From the NCBI GenBank assembly GCA_019677205.1, contig JAAMXY010000156.1, positions 1 to 64,000 of the forward strand: DNA of 64,000 nt, read 5' to 3'. The stretch's first letter is position 1, and each line of letters starts with the position of its first letter. The position numbers and the translations under genes are program-made. The notes beneath the pieces were generated by a model. The model was not told where the DNA came from, searched no databases, and saw only the letters and a program-made list of their open reading frames with translations. The DNA comes from Pinguiococcus pyrenoidosus. Lineage: Eukaryota; Sar; Pinguiophyceae; Pinguiochrysidales; Pinguiochrysidaceae. Shown in pieces: positions 30,601 to 43,444 of this stretch.

Positions 30601-33600
30601 CCTTCCACGTGCTTTGGAGCGAGTCCTGCGTGACGATCCTCCCGGTCGTCGCCGAGATCGTCGCGAAGCATCCATACATCTGCTTCCTGAACGTCCGAGC
30701 CGATCGACGCGGCATCGACCGGATCTCGAAGAAGCTGAAGATCGAAGAGTTCCCCACGTTCGTGCTCATGCGCGGCGGCAAGGAAATCGAGGGTGCCAAC
30801 GGTCGCATCACCGGCACCGCTCGTTGCGTCGAGCGCCTGCTCACTGCCATGTCTGCCGCGACGACCGATGCCGATCACCACGCGTACGCGGCGCGCGTAT
30901 CCCGGAAACGCCAGGCGCTCGGGGAGGAGGAAGAAGAGGTCGAGGAGGAAGGTGACATCGAGTGGACCTGGGATCTCGAGCAGTGCGGCCAGAGCATGCG
31001 CATCGAGGAAGCGGGTATGACCGCGCTCTTCTCGGAGCAGGAGGAGGACGCGTCCCGCGCTGGCAAGTGGGAGTATCAGATGTACAGCGGCAATCGGAGG
31101 TGGCAGCCGCTCCCTCACGATGTGGCGAAGATCGTGGAAGAGCGGTACGCGTCCGGCGAGTTCTATCGCGACAGCTACATGAGCATCAGCCGATCGGAGG
31201 CCTCTCGCCCGCTGGAGATGTGGAACGATCGGATTGTGATCAGCTACGACGAGATCCGTGGTCTCGGCGGCCAGTGGACGGACACGTACGACTCGATGAA
31301 GCTCCGGCGCAAGGGGCACCGCCAGCTGATCAAGGGAGAGGAGCGCTTCCTCAGCAAGAGCCAGCTCGAGTCCGAGCGGAGGCTCACCGAGTTCCGCATG
31401 AAGAGCAAGAGAATGATGAAACGCTTCCGTGAGAAGCGGAGGGGCCGGGACACGGAAGGCATGCGCGGCTCGATGGGCTTCGTCTCGGGCTCCGGGACGC
31501 ACAGGTGGGTCCTCCAATGGAACCACGAGCCCGCGAGGGGCGGAACGGGCGACGCCGTCGGAATCTGTGCGGAGGCCAACGAATTCTTCGGGCCCTGTGC
31601 TCCCCCCTGCCTCGGTAATGAGCAGAGCGGCGGTGCGTCGCTCGGCCTGCACGCGGACGGTAGGCTCTTCTTCAACGGCGAAGTCATCGCGACCGTCAAG
31701 GGTACCCGTCGAGAAGACGCGATGGCCAAGAAGAAGGCGGCTGAAGAAGCTGCGGCGAACGCGGAAGAGAAGAAGGAGGAAGGCGCCACGGAGGAAAAAG
31801 ACACCTCCGCCGAGTCTGCGAATGCCGGCGAAGAGGCGACGAAGGAAGGTGGAGACGGTGACACGGACGAAGCCAAGGCGGAAGGACAGGACCCGGTCCC
31901 CCCCGAGACGAGTGAGCTTTCGCCTGGCGCGGCGGCTCCTGAGCTCGGTTCGCCTGGGTCGCTCGCCTCGGGCGCGATGGTCGAGAACCCGCCCGTGGAG
32001 GAGTCCGAGGACGACAAGAGAATGGCCAAGGTGCTGGACGCGTACGTCATTCCGGAGGAGGAGTACGCACCGCTCTTCGGCAAAGGGGATGAGATCGCCG
32101 TGACGATGGACTGCGAGGCGGCCGAGGTGACCTTCGAGGTGAACGGCACTCTCCTGGAGGGTGGCACGGTGAAAGACATCTTCCAGATGCTGGGCTCCAC
32201 GGAGATCTTTCCCTGCGTCTCGGTCTCGCCGTACGAGAAAGCCAGCCCTCCGAACCTCGAGGAGCTCTTCCCAGACGGTGTCGCCTCGGCGGACGCCACT
32301 GACGTGAGCAACGACGATCAGAAGGAGGACGACGACCTTGGCATGCATCTGGACACGGAGAAGCTCGCCGGGATGGAAATCGCCGACGAGATGAGCCTCC
32401 CCGTGGAATTCATCTTCGCCTTCGACGCGGTGAAGCGCGCCGAGTTGCTTGCTCGCTTCCGGCGGATGCGCACCCCCTCCGTCACGCTTGTTCGCAACGA
32501 CGACGCAGAGGAGGTCGTGAGCCCGTCGGCGGGTGATGGGACGGAGCAGAAGACCGCTCCCGATGCAGCAGCCGCTGCGGAAGCCGGCGACGCCGAGGCG
32601 AAGGACGAGGACCTGGACCTCGAGGACATGGTGGACGTCGATCAGGTCACTTGGATGTTCGAAGACGCCAACCTCAACGGTGTCTGGATGCCCTTCGACA
32701 AGGACCAGTCCGCGGAGCTGGAGGAAGCCCTCCGGGAAGGCAAGAGCAAGCACGTCCTGATCATCGAGCACCAAGCCGTGGAGATTTCCTTCACGGCCAT
32801 GGTTCGCAAGACCGCCTTCGGTGGAGATGAATGGCGCGTTCGCCGTCACGTGCAGAAGGAGGGCATCGAAGGACAGTGGGAGGCGATGTCGGTTCGCTAC
32901 GACCCACCCATCTCCATCTACGGCACGGCAGCGCTCCGAGCCTTGGAGAAGGTCTGGGCGGGCGATGAGGACATGAACGGGAGGAACGTCGGCTTCGGCT
33001 TCCTCCTTCTGTACAACCTCCTCTCCGGCAAGCTCCGCTGTAAGATCATCTCCTCGACTTCCTCCATGGGCAGCAGCTCGAACTGGTTCAGTGGCTACGG
33101 CGGAAGATACGTCAACACCACGGCTTCCGATGCCCATCGCTTCGGAGTCCTGTTGGCTCAGCTCTACACCGACAACCAGCACAAGTCGGTCCCGTCGTCC
33201 ATCATCAACGTGCTTTGTCGCAACCGGCACGTGTGCCTGAGGATGCCCAAGTTCAAGGACACCCGCAAGCAGCGGGACTCGAGCATCTTCAACGGCTGGA
33301 CGGATGAGAAGGAATCGAGGTCCCCTTTGTCCGAGCTGTTCCAGAGGATCTCGCCGATGATGAAGAACATGAAGCGGAAGCGCGTCTTCCAGTTCCCGCC
33401 CCCTCCGCCACACCCGGAGCTTCCGCCACCACCGGCGACGTGCGAGATTCGCTCCGGCGTCTTCGGGAACAGGACGTCCATGCGTGCCATACTGGCGAAC
33501 TTCAATTGCGACCGGCGCCTGATGCTGCCGGTCGAGACGGCGCAGATCGTGGCGCTGGCTCGTCGGACGCACTACCGCTTGGGCGCGACGACCGTGAAGC

Positions 33601-36600
33601 CGGAGCCGCCCCGCGAAATTGCCGACGAGGTGGAGTTCGACAAGGTCGCGGGCGATTATGCCAAGGCGGCGCTGCATGGCGTGGAGATCGTGATCAATCA
33701 CCTTCCAGACCTCACCTGCGCAATGTGCTTGGAGGACATCCAGGTTGGCGAGAAAGTGGTGAAACTGCCATGCATGCCAACGCCCCACTACTTCCATCAC
33801 GTCCCGGAGACGACGGATCCGGAGGAGGAGGAGATATGCGTGTCTGGCGGTGTAATGAAGTGGCTGTCGGAGCGCAACAGTGCCTGCCCGGTCTGCCGCT
33901 ATCGACACGAGGGCGGTGCGACCCTTGTCATCATCCTCTTCCACGCTCGCTGGTGCCGCTTCAGCACGCAGCTGGGTCCCATCTTCAGAGCGTTGGCCCT
34001 GCGCACCCCGACCGCGCGCTTCCTGCGCGTCGACATCGAGGACTGCGACAAGATTGCGGATCGCTTCAAGATCGAGAGCCTCCCGACGGTAGTCTTCCTT
34101 CGCGGCGGAATTGACCGGGAGCACGAGTGTGCGCCACGTGTGGAGACCGGCGGGGCGCAGTTCGGTGCGATCTTTGCCTACAGCCTGAAGCAGGCATGCA
34201 ACGAAGCGGAGCTGGAAACCATCCGCCTCTTCGGAGAAGACGAGGAGAAGACGGCTGACTCGGAAGAGCTGCACACCGCTGCCGCCAAGATGCGCACGTC
34301 CTCCGAGGAGCTGCGGCGGCTGGCGCTGAGCCCGATGGAGAGCCTCGACCGATTCGTGCAGAGACAGACTCGCGAGGAGAGGGGTCTGCCGCAGATCGAC
34401 GGGGAGCTGCCCTTCGACGTCAGCAATCACGAGGCAGCGCACACGGCGGTCGCCATGTCCATGCTGCGACGGATGCGGGACGACATCGGAGCGTTCGCAG
34501 CCAGCGCAAACGGCGAGCTCGCTCCCAGAATCGCGAACCTCCTCGACAGCGACATCAGGCAGTTCTTCGCCGGGGATGGCGAGTCCGAGGGCCTGGTGAC
34601 GAGTACGCTCGGCCAGCTCGCGGAGCTGCAGGGCATCCTCCTGAAGCTGCAGCAGGAGGATGCCCGGGTCGTGCAGGACAGCATCCCCTTGATCGAGCAT
34701 GCCGCCAACTTCGTGGACCTTGACGGAGAAGAGGACCCCAGCGTCCGGAGGGAGAAGCTGAAGTTCCTGCTCAAGCGCTACGCGGGCCAGACGGTACGGG
34801 CCTGGGTCGACTACCTCTTCGGGGTGCTGCTGAGCACGGAGGGACACGCGGAGCTCACCAAGATCAACCCCTACATGGCGGAGGAAACGTGCGACGAGTC
34901 CATGGCCCTGGTGACGAACGCGATGCTGCGCGCGAACCGGATGGGCCACACGAATCGGTGCATCGGGGCCTGCATTCAGATGGAGAAGCTGCTGAAGTCG
35001 ATGCAGAAGATGACCACGCAGGCTCGCCTGGACGCTCTTCCGTCGCTGACGCCCAAGCTGACGCAGACGAGCCAGGACCTCGCCAAGCTGCTCACGTGTG
35101 GCAGGCACTACGTCGACGAGGCCGAGGGGGAGATGTTCTACGACCCCCGGTTCATGGTCTTCGAGTTCGTGTGGAACATTCTGCTGCGCAAGAAGCAGGT
35201 GCAGATCGTCATGAACCTCCGCGCATCGGTGAAGCAGGGGCGCTCGAAGGTGAAGCAGATGATCATGGGCGCCGGGAAGACCACGGTGGTGGCCCCGCTC
35301 CTCGCGCTCATCCTGGCGGATGGCGACTCGCTCGTTCTCAGCGTGGTGCCGAAGGCGCTTGTGGAGATGAGTCGCAAGCTGATGCGCGAGACCTTCAGCA
35401 CCATCATGGTCAAGCGAATCTACACGCTCAAGTTCGATCGGTCAACGCAGATTCGCCCGCAGATGTGCCGATCCCTCCAGAACGCGGCTCGGAACCGAGG
35501 CGTCGTCGTGGCCACGCCCACCACGCTGAAGAGCGTCATGCTCGGCTACGTCGAGAGCTTGCAGCGCATCGACGAGGCCGCCGAGCTCGGTATCCGCAGC
35601 AAGGTGATCAAGCACTCCAAGGAGGCCTCCGAGCTCTCCAGAATCCTCCAGCTCTTCCGCGAGGGCGTGATGCTTCTCGACGAGGTGGACATGATCCTTC
35701 ACCCGCTGAAATCCGAGCTGAACTTCCCCATCGGCGAGAAGTTCGACCTCGACGGTTCCGAGGCCGGCGAAAGGTGGAGTCTCCCTACCCACCTGCTGGA
35801 TGCGCTCTTCTTCGCCAAGGAGGGTCGCGTCACCACCTTCGAGCAGCGCGGCGCAGCGCTGACGGTGCTTCGGAAGCTCAAAGATGCGATCTCGCAAGGA
35901 GTGGAGGCCAAGAGCCTGCAGCAGCTGCCACACGTCATCCTCTTGAATCCGCAGTACTACCATGACGTCCTGAAGCCCCTCATGGCGGAGTGGGCCTTCC
36001 TGTGGCTGCAGAAGCAGCACATCCACGGCGTGGAGCGCGACGAGGCCATTCGCTACATGCTCGAAGGCGCGGCGGCGAAGAGCGAATCCACGACCAAGGT
36101 GACGCTGATCAAGGACGCCCTGGAGCACGTGGACCACTCGGAGGAGGAGCCGGATCAGCTCTTCTACACCTCCGAGGAGGTTGATGAGACTCCTCCCGAG
36201 GTCCTCACGCTGAGGCGAGAAGCGTCGTCCACCTCCCGACGGGACGTGAAGAATCAGGAGCAGTTCGAGAACACCAGGAAGACCCATCTCCTGGCAGCCC
36301 TTGCGGTCGCCGAGGAGCACATGCGGAAGATGAACGCCGTCTACGACGCGGAAGAGCAGATCGAAGAGCAGATGCGGGACTCGGGTCGCAGCCTTGGGGA
36401 AATCGACTCCGCGATCGGCGCCTTGCAGAAGGAGATTGAGGACTTGGAGTGTCCGCGGGACGATTCCTTTGACAACTCGATCGTGGTCTGGCTCAGCGAA
36501 GCGTTCGCGGCGCTCAGCTCGGAGAAGGGAGAGGCGCAGAAGTCCGACGACTCGTCCGTGTTCTCCATGTGTGCCCTGCTGGAGGACATGGGCCTCACCG

Positions 36601-39600
36601 TGAGGCGCTGCGCGTCCCACGAGGAAGCGATGGATCGAGCTCGGGAGCTGCAGCAGAACGGCCAGCTGCGGTGCGTCATCGTCGGAGGGGGCGAGAACCT
36701 GTCCGAGCCCAAGAACAAGCTCATGTCGGCATGGGGCGGAAAGTTTGGCAACCTCAGTCTCAGCCAGAACGATGCCGGGGAGGACCAGGAGACCATCGAT
36801 CCCAAGAAGAAGGTCTCCATTGACGCCCTCGCCTTCTTCAATGAGCTCACGGACGATGACAGTGCCTATGCGCGGAAGTTCGGCCACGTGCCGGCCTCTC
36901 GCTGCTGTCGATACGGCGCCCATGTGGCCATCGAGTACCAGGCGCGGATGATCTACTGGTCCGTCGGCGTTCCCGTGATCTCGAAGAAGAAGGAACTGGT
37001 GGAGTTCGTCGACAAGATGCCAACATGGGAAGAAGAAAAGGCCCTGCTGGAGGAGAGCGCCGAAGAGGAGAAGGAGAAGGAGGCCCAGGATGAGGAGATG
37101 GAAGACGCGAAGGACATTGACGACGACAACGACGAGCCGCCGCCGGAGGTCCCGACCTTGGTCCACATGGAGTCGGAAGGGACCATACGCTTGCATGACC
37201 TGCGCCGGCAGCTCGAGCAGCTCGAGAAGAAGAAGGCGATGGCGTCCGACAGAGATGAGGAACGTCGGAAGGAGCTGCGGGCGATGGTTGGCGAGCGCTA
37301 CGAAGCACTGAGAAGCAGCGTCCAGAGCAGGCTCGTTGTCCTGAACGACTCCATCACGTGCCCCGCGCGCCTGCTGGAGAAAGCGGGGGGCGCTTCCCTG
37401 GCCTCGGAGTCCCTGATTGGGCCGTCCTGCGGGCGCGACGCGGCAATCGCGCTGGCCTGGATTGAGGAGACGGGACTCAACGAAGACACGGCCGAGGCGG
37501 TGAAGATGCTGGAGGACGACTCGATTCGGCGGAGACTGGCGACGCACCTCAGCGTCCTCCGTGACGAAATCGGCTTCCTCGAGCGCATCTCACTGGCCGC
37601 AAAAGTGATCGCCCATGTCTCGTCGCCTTTGCATAAGAAGCTGCTGAACCTGTCGCACGACTGGCTGCGCACCTTCCTTCCGCATGTGATGGCGAAGATC
37701 AACCGGGTGTCCTTCGGGCTGCTCAGCGAGGAGCAGTGCGAGACCGCGCTCCAGGAGGATCCCTACGTGCCGCGTTCCCGCCTGAAACTGGCGGTTCCTT
37801 TCATCGGCAAGGACGTGCCGTCGCGGTCTTCCGAGTTTGCACACCCCGACGTGATCATCGGGCTCACCGTCCTGGCCTATAGGTACTCGGGCCTGCGCTT
37901 CGAGGACTTCACGGACATCATCGACGCCCTCACGGTCGAGTTTGAGGAGGAGATCGGGCCCACCCGGGATCGCGCAGCGAGCCGGCGCCACGAGATGTGG
38001 GTGTACGAAGCGGGCGGCAAGATCCGCGGCATCAAGACGCCCCTCAAGGGCTACAGGCGACCCGATGCCGAGCAAGCAGGCGCGGCAGGCGCGGATGGCG
38101 AGAAGGATCCCAAGGATGCGAAGGACTCGGAGGACAACGACGAGGACGAGGATGACAAGGAGGTGGTGCAGCTCAAGTTCCTCCAGAAGAGCAACGAGGA
38201 GCAGATGAACAAGCTCTACGACCTCCTCAAGAACTCCCCCTATGTCATCCACTACTACTTGCACAAGTTCATCTTCCCGGCCTACATGAGATCGCAGCAC
38301 GCGAAGATATCCGCCTCGGGGCAGGCGCTCGGCGGGGACATGCTCGTGGGACGGCGTCTCGGGTTCTCGGGAACCCCGAGCGACCTCCTGCCCAAGGAGC
38401 TCGGCGCCTGCGACTACGAGACCGGCGACGACGGTCGGATGCTCACGACCGTCCTGGATCCAGCCATCGCGAACTACGAATTCCTCCGCGAGAACTGGAC
38501 GGTGGAGTTCTTGCTGGACAAGATTGCCAAGTCGGAGTCGCCCAGGTATCACGCGCTCATCGACACCGGCGCCCTCATCACCGGCTACGACAACTACGAC
38601 GTCGCCAAGGAGCTGCTGGATCGCGGCCTGGAGTGGTGCTGGGGGGTCGTCTTCCTAGACGACAACGACAAGCAGCAGGTCCTGGTGCGGGCAACCGGGC
38701 GCGTCGTCTCGGCAGACCAGTGCGGTGTTCCCCTCGAGCGGCGCTTCGCCTTCTACGACCAGATCCACACCACGGGTATGGACATCAAGCATGTCGTGAA
38801 CGCAACGGCAGTGATCACGCTCGGCAAGGACATGGTCTTCCGTGACTTCGTGCAGGGGGCCTACCGGATGCGAGGCATCGGCTCGGGCCAGAAGATCAAG
38901 ATCTTCATCATCCCGGAGGTGCACGAGCTGATGCAGCGTGAGCTCCGCGCGGCCAGTCAAGAGCTGCGCGTGGACACCACTCGATCCGTGCTCGAGGCCG
39001 TCACCGGCTGGCTGGTGATCAACTCGATGCGTTCCGAGCAGACGATGTGGTCCATGCTCTGCTTGCAGAACGTAGCGAACGTGTACCGCAAGAACGGCTT
39101 CCGCAGCGTCCTGGGAAGTGTCATGAAGTACATCCAGGACGGGTACACGAAAGCGAGTATCACCTCCGAAGACCCGCCCGAGGCTCCCGTCGCTTTGCAG
39201 CGATCGACCTCGGTTGCGGAAGCAAGCAGGCTGGACCACCGCGACTCGCTGAAGCTTTTCACCGAGCCGATCGATTTCAGCCTCGAAGCTGCCGTCCCGG
39301 ACCCGGTCCCGTTCGACATGCGCCTGCAGAACATGATCGATGAGCACGATTCGTTCATCCTCACCGATGATCAGCGCCAGATCGCGACGGGCGTGCTGGA
39401 CGAAGTGAAGCAGTTCGCCCTGCTCGAAGGGGCCGCCTCGAACAAGTTGGAAACGCAGCAGGAGCGCGAGCAGGAGCAGGAGCAAGAGAAGGAGATCAAG
39501 GCCAAGCGGGATCAGGAGATTGAGCTCGAGAAGTTCGTCGACCGCGAGTACAGCCGGCAGGAAGAGAGGCAGCGGCCGTGGGCCTTCAACGTCCTTGCCG

Positions 39601-42600
39601 ACGATCTCGAGAAGGCGGCGAGCCAGGCGGACGGGGACCAGCGCGTGCATCCTTTCTACCGTCTGAAGGACTTCCGCTTGCGTCTCCACGAGCCGCTCCC
39701 GTTCCCGGACTGCTTGTATCTGTCCAATAACTACTTCAATCCGAAATGGACGGGGCTGCGGCGCGTCAAGAACGTGGTCATGATTCTGGAATATGCTCCG
39801 TCGTGCGAGGACGACAATCTCCGGCTGCTGTCGGCGGAGGAGAGCCTTGCCAAGTATGGCAGCATCGGGCAGGAAAAGGAGAACGAGCTCAAGAAGGCCT
39901 ACGAGCTCCTCAGCTTCCACGGCACTCAGAGCAGCTCCGAGATACTCATGAATGGGGACGACTTCCGAAACGCGTACCGCGTCGTCACCGACCTCCGCGC
40001 GGACGACGAGGTCGTGACGCGGTTCATGAAGGACTCGAGCACGCTGGGCCTTGCCGATTTCCGCCGGCTGCTCACCACCGGCTCGCTGAGGCCGGAGCAG
40101 AAGGGTCGATACTGGGTGGCCGTCAGCTTGGCGGAGGCGGAGACGCTGCGACGCATTCTCCATGTGGCAGCCGACACCGGCGACACGCAGGTCATCAAGG
40201 GAAAGTCGACGGAGCTCGCCTTGCGCTACTCGCCGGTCAGTGGCTTCGACGCAGCCCCAGCGGGAGACGCCGGCATCGTATTCGACGCCTCGCCAGGATG
40301 GTGGAAGCGGGACCACGCCGAGACGGGCCACACGATTTATCAGACGGCCCTGGCGCGAGCCTGCTTCCGGTTCTTCGACGGCGACATGCACTACGCGGAC
40401 GCTGCGCTTCAGATCCTTCTCCGCGCGCTGCAGGAGGGAAGCATCTCGGATCGCGCCCAGTTCTTCAGCTCCACCACGGGCTGCCGTCGGCGCATGCAGC
40501 GGAGGTGGCAGGAGACGCCTCTTGCCAAGGTCTTCACCATTGAGCACGAGTGGCGGGCACTGAAGCAGCGCGCTCTCGCGTGTTTCATGCGGGAATCGCT
40601 CAAGAGCCGCGGCCTGACGTTCTGGGAGGCCTTCACTGCCTTTGACGCAGACGACAACGGCATGCTTTCCCCCGCCGAGTTCTACGGAGCGCTGCGCTGG
40701 TTGGACGCTCCCGGACTCACCGTCGAGGACGTGGTCGACTTCTTCTTGGCCGCGGATGTCAATCGCGACTCCGCAATCGACTACAAGGAGTACATCGACA
40801 TGCTGCACGAAGGCGACGAGAAGAAGGAGGAAGGAGACGACCAGGAGGACGAGGAGGAGGAGGACGCCAGTGGCCGCGCCTTGCTGCCGAAGGTGGAGCC
40901 ATACGGCACGGACATCATCAGAGAGGCCCTGGTCCGCCGGAGGAGGGAGCAGATGGCCAAAGCTCGGGAGGAAAAGCTCCGTCGCCAGGCCTACGAAGCT
41001 GCCTTGGACGTCAAGATCTTCGAGGAGGAGCTCCGCGCCTCGAAGAATCGGAAGGGAGGTCCGAACCCGAACATGACCGAGCTGGACGTCGCAGGACGTA
41101 CGGTAGACATCGTGGACTTCAAGTTCTCGATGAATCAGACGCCCTTGCGCATGAACTGCACGGGAAAGAAGGAGTTCATCCCGATCCTTTACGGCACTCC
41201 GTTCCAAGCCAAGATCACTCCGCTGGGATGTCCTCGTGGACACGGCAAGATGATGTCAGGCTACGACTACTCGTGGGTGTCGTGCGAGCTGTGCAAGGCG
41301 GTCGGCGTGAACACCTGCTGTCCGAAGTACTGCGGGGTCTACATCTGCAACAACTGTATTGAGAAACACCGGCGCGGCCAGGAAGAGCGCATGCGCAGTC
41401 CCAGGGGCCAGCCCACCTTCGTCCGCATCAACCCGGGTGCCTCCTTCACGGTGCAGATTCCCAATCCTTCTTCGGGAACGGAAAACGAAGCTCGCGCGCT
41501 GTCTGTGGACGAGAAGAGCTTCGGCGAGTCCTTTACGGTGGTCATGGACCTTCGCCTGCAGAAGCTTCCTCCACCGGGGCAGCTCCAGGCGCTGCTCCGT
41601 TTCAGCCCGCCCGAGCATTCCCGTGCACGCCGGAAGCACTTCGCCTCCGTTTACGTCAACTGCAACGGGGACCTCGGGGGCCCGGAACTCAATGCCAGTC
41701 CGCCGGTCGAGGAAGGGTCCGCGCGGGCCAGCAAGAAGAAGCTCGCGCGGTACTTCGAGTCCGACCACCCACACAAGCAGGGCGACGATCTCGTGATTGA
41801 AGTGAAGATCCCGGGGGCCAAGCAGATTCGGATCAAGTTCGATTCCCAGTCGGCCACCTACAGATGGGGCGCGCACATTCAGTTCTTCTCGGACATAGCG
41901 TGCACCACCTCCATTTCGGAGCAGTACGGAGGAGGCCTGAGTGGGACGCCGCAAAACTTTGCCGGTGTCGAGAGTCCCCCGCTCGTGTTGAACGGAGGTC
42001 GCGTGTATGCCAAGTGGCACACCGACCGATGGTGCGACAAAGGCTGGGGCTTCAAGTTCGAGGCCGTGGGCGACCCAAATCCGCCGGCAGGGGAGAAGGC
42101 CGCGGAATCCGAGAAGCAGAGCAAGAAGAAGAAGAAGAAGAAGAAAGAGAAGGAGCGGAAGAAGAAGAGCAAGAAGTCGAAGGCGCAGAAGACGAAGGAG
42201 GTGGAAGAGAAGGACGCCGCCGCTGGCGAAGATGTGAAGGCAGACGAGCTGCCGGTGGACGACGCCGCTGCACAAGGCGGTAGAGACACCGAGGGTGGTT
42301 CCGTCGAGGCGAAGGACGGAGCCATCTCGGTGGAGTCGGAAGAAGGCGATGAAGCGAAGGCCACGGAGGCACTCATTGTGGAGCAGGCGGAAGTGGAAGG
42401 CGCCTCGGGCCCTGCCGGGGCTTCGCATGGCGGAAGAATGCGCTTCTCGGTTGCCGAAGTCGTAGAAATAACGCCTGGTAGTCCCACCGCGCCCTCAGAG
42501 AAGAAGAGCGTGCCTGCGCCAGAAGAGGACAAGGCTACTGAAGTGGCCGCTGCTGCGGCTGACGACGGGAAGGCTCCTTCTGGTGACGCGAACTCCGATG

Positions 42601-43394
42601 CTAAGGAAACTCCAGAGTCGAACGCTGCGGATGACGCCGCCGCGGATGACGCCGCCGCGGATGAGGCTGGAGAAATCTCCAAGGAAAGTAAGGACGAAGC
42701 GACGGATGCATCTCAGTCCAACGGCAAGGCCGACTCAGAAGTGCCAGCTGTGGCATCGAAAGCCCCGGCTCCTGGTCGGATTCAAGGTGACCGCTGGCAC
42801 TTGATTGCCGTCTCCGTGCAGCCAAGCCTTGGAAGGTTGGAGACGTTTGTGGATGGCGTGTCCACGGGCGCTGTCGTGCGGGGAGTGGATCCGCAAGAGC
42901 TCCGGCTACGGCACAAGCTCGTTGTCTTCGGCGGCGGAAAGCAAGCACAATCCAGGGGTGGAGACGTTCGACGGATCTTCACCGCGCGTGGCACCTTCGA
43001 GAGCGACATCCAGCAGGACCTGTATCTGGCCGCCATGGACGACTCGCCCCTGTACGGTGGACTCCTTCGGAAGATCCAGGCCGCCTGGCGTGGCTACATC
43101 TCTCGGAAGCGGCATGGCAAGCTGGGGAAGCGCGTTAAGAAGGGCAGGGGCAAGGCCGACGACGACGACGACGACGAAGACTCTTCTGACGACGATGAGG
43201 AGGATGAGGATGAGGATGAGGACGAGGCCGAGAAAGACGAAGATGACAGCGAAGACGAGGATGACGACGAGGACGATGATGAGGAGGACGACGATGATGA
43301 AGAGGATGGTGATGACGATGATGATGACGGTGTATTTGATGACGATGACGACGATGACGACGAAGATGAAGACGACGACAACGACGAAGATGAG

Positions 43395-43444
<50 letters not shown>

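Noticed and set aside
30171-35108. Antisense open frame of 1645 codons opposite the giant gene (with similar ones at 23169-25955, 26187-29195, 35442-37547 and 38655-41243)
   Set aside because: They all lie in the frame whose codons mirror GC-rich third positions of the sense gene; the translations are Leu/Arg/His/Val-rich without domains, while the sense frame shows clear motifs throughout.
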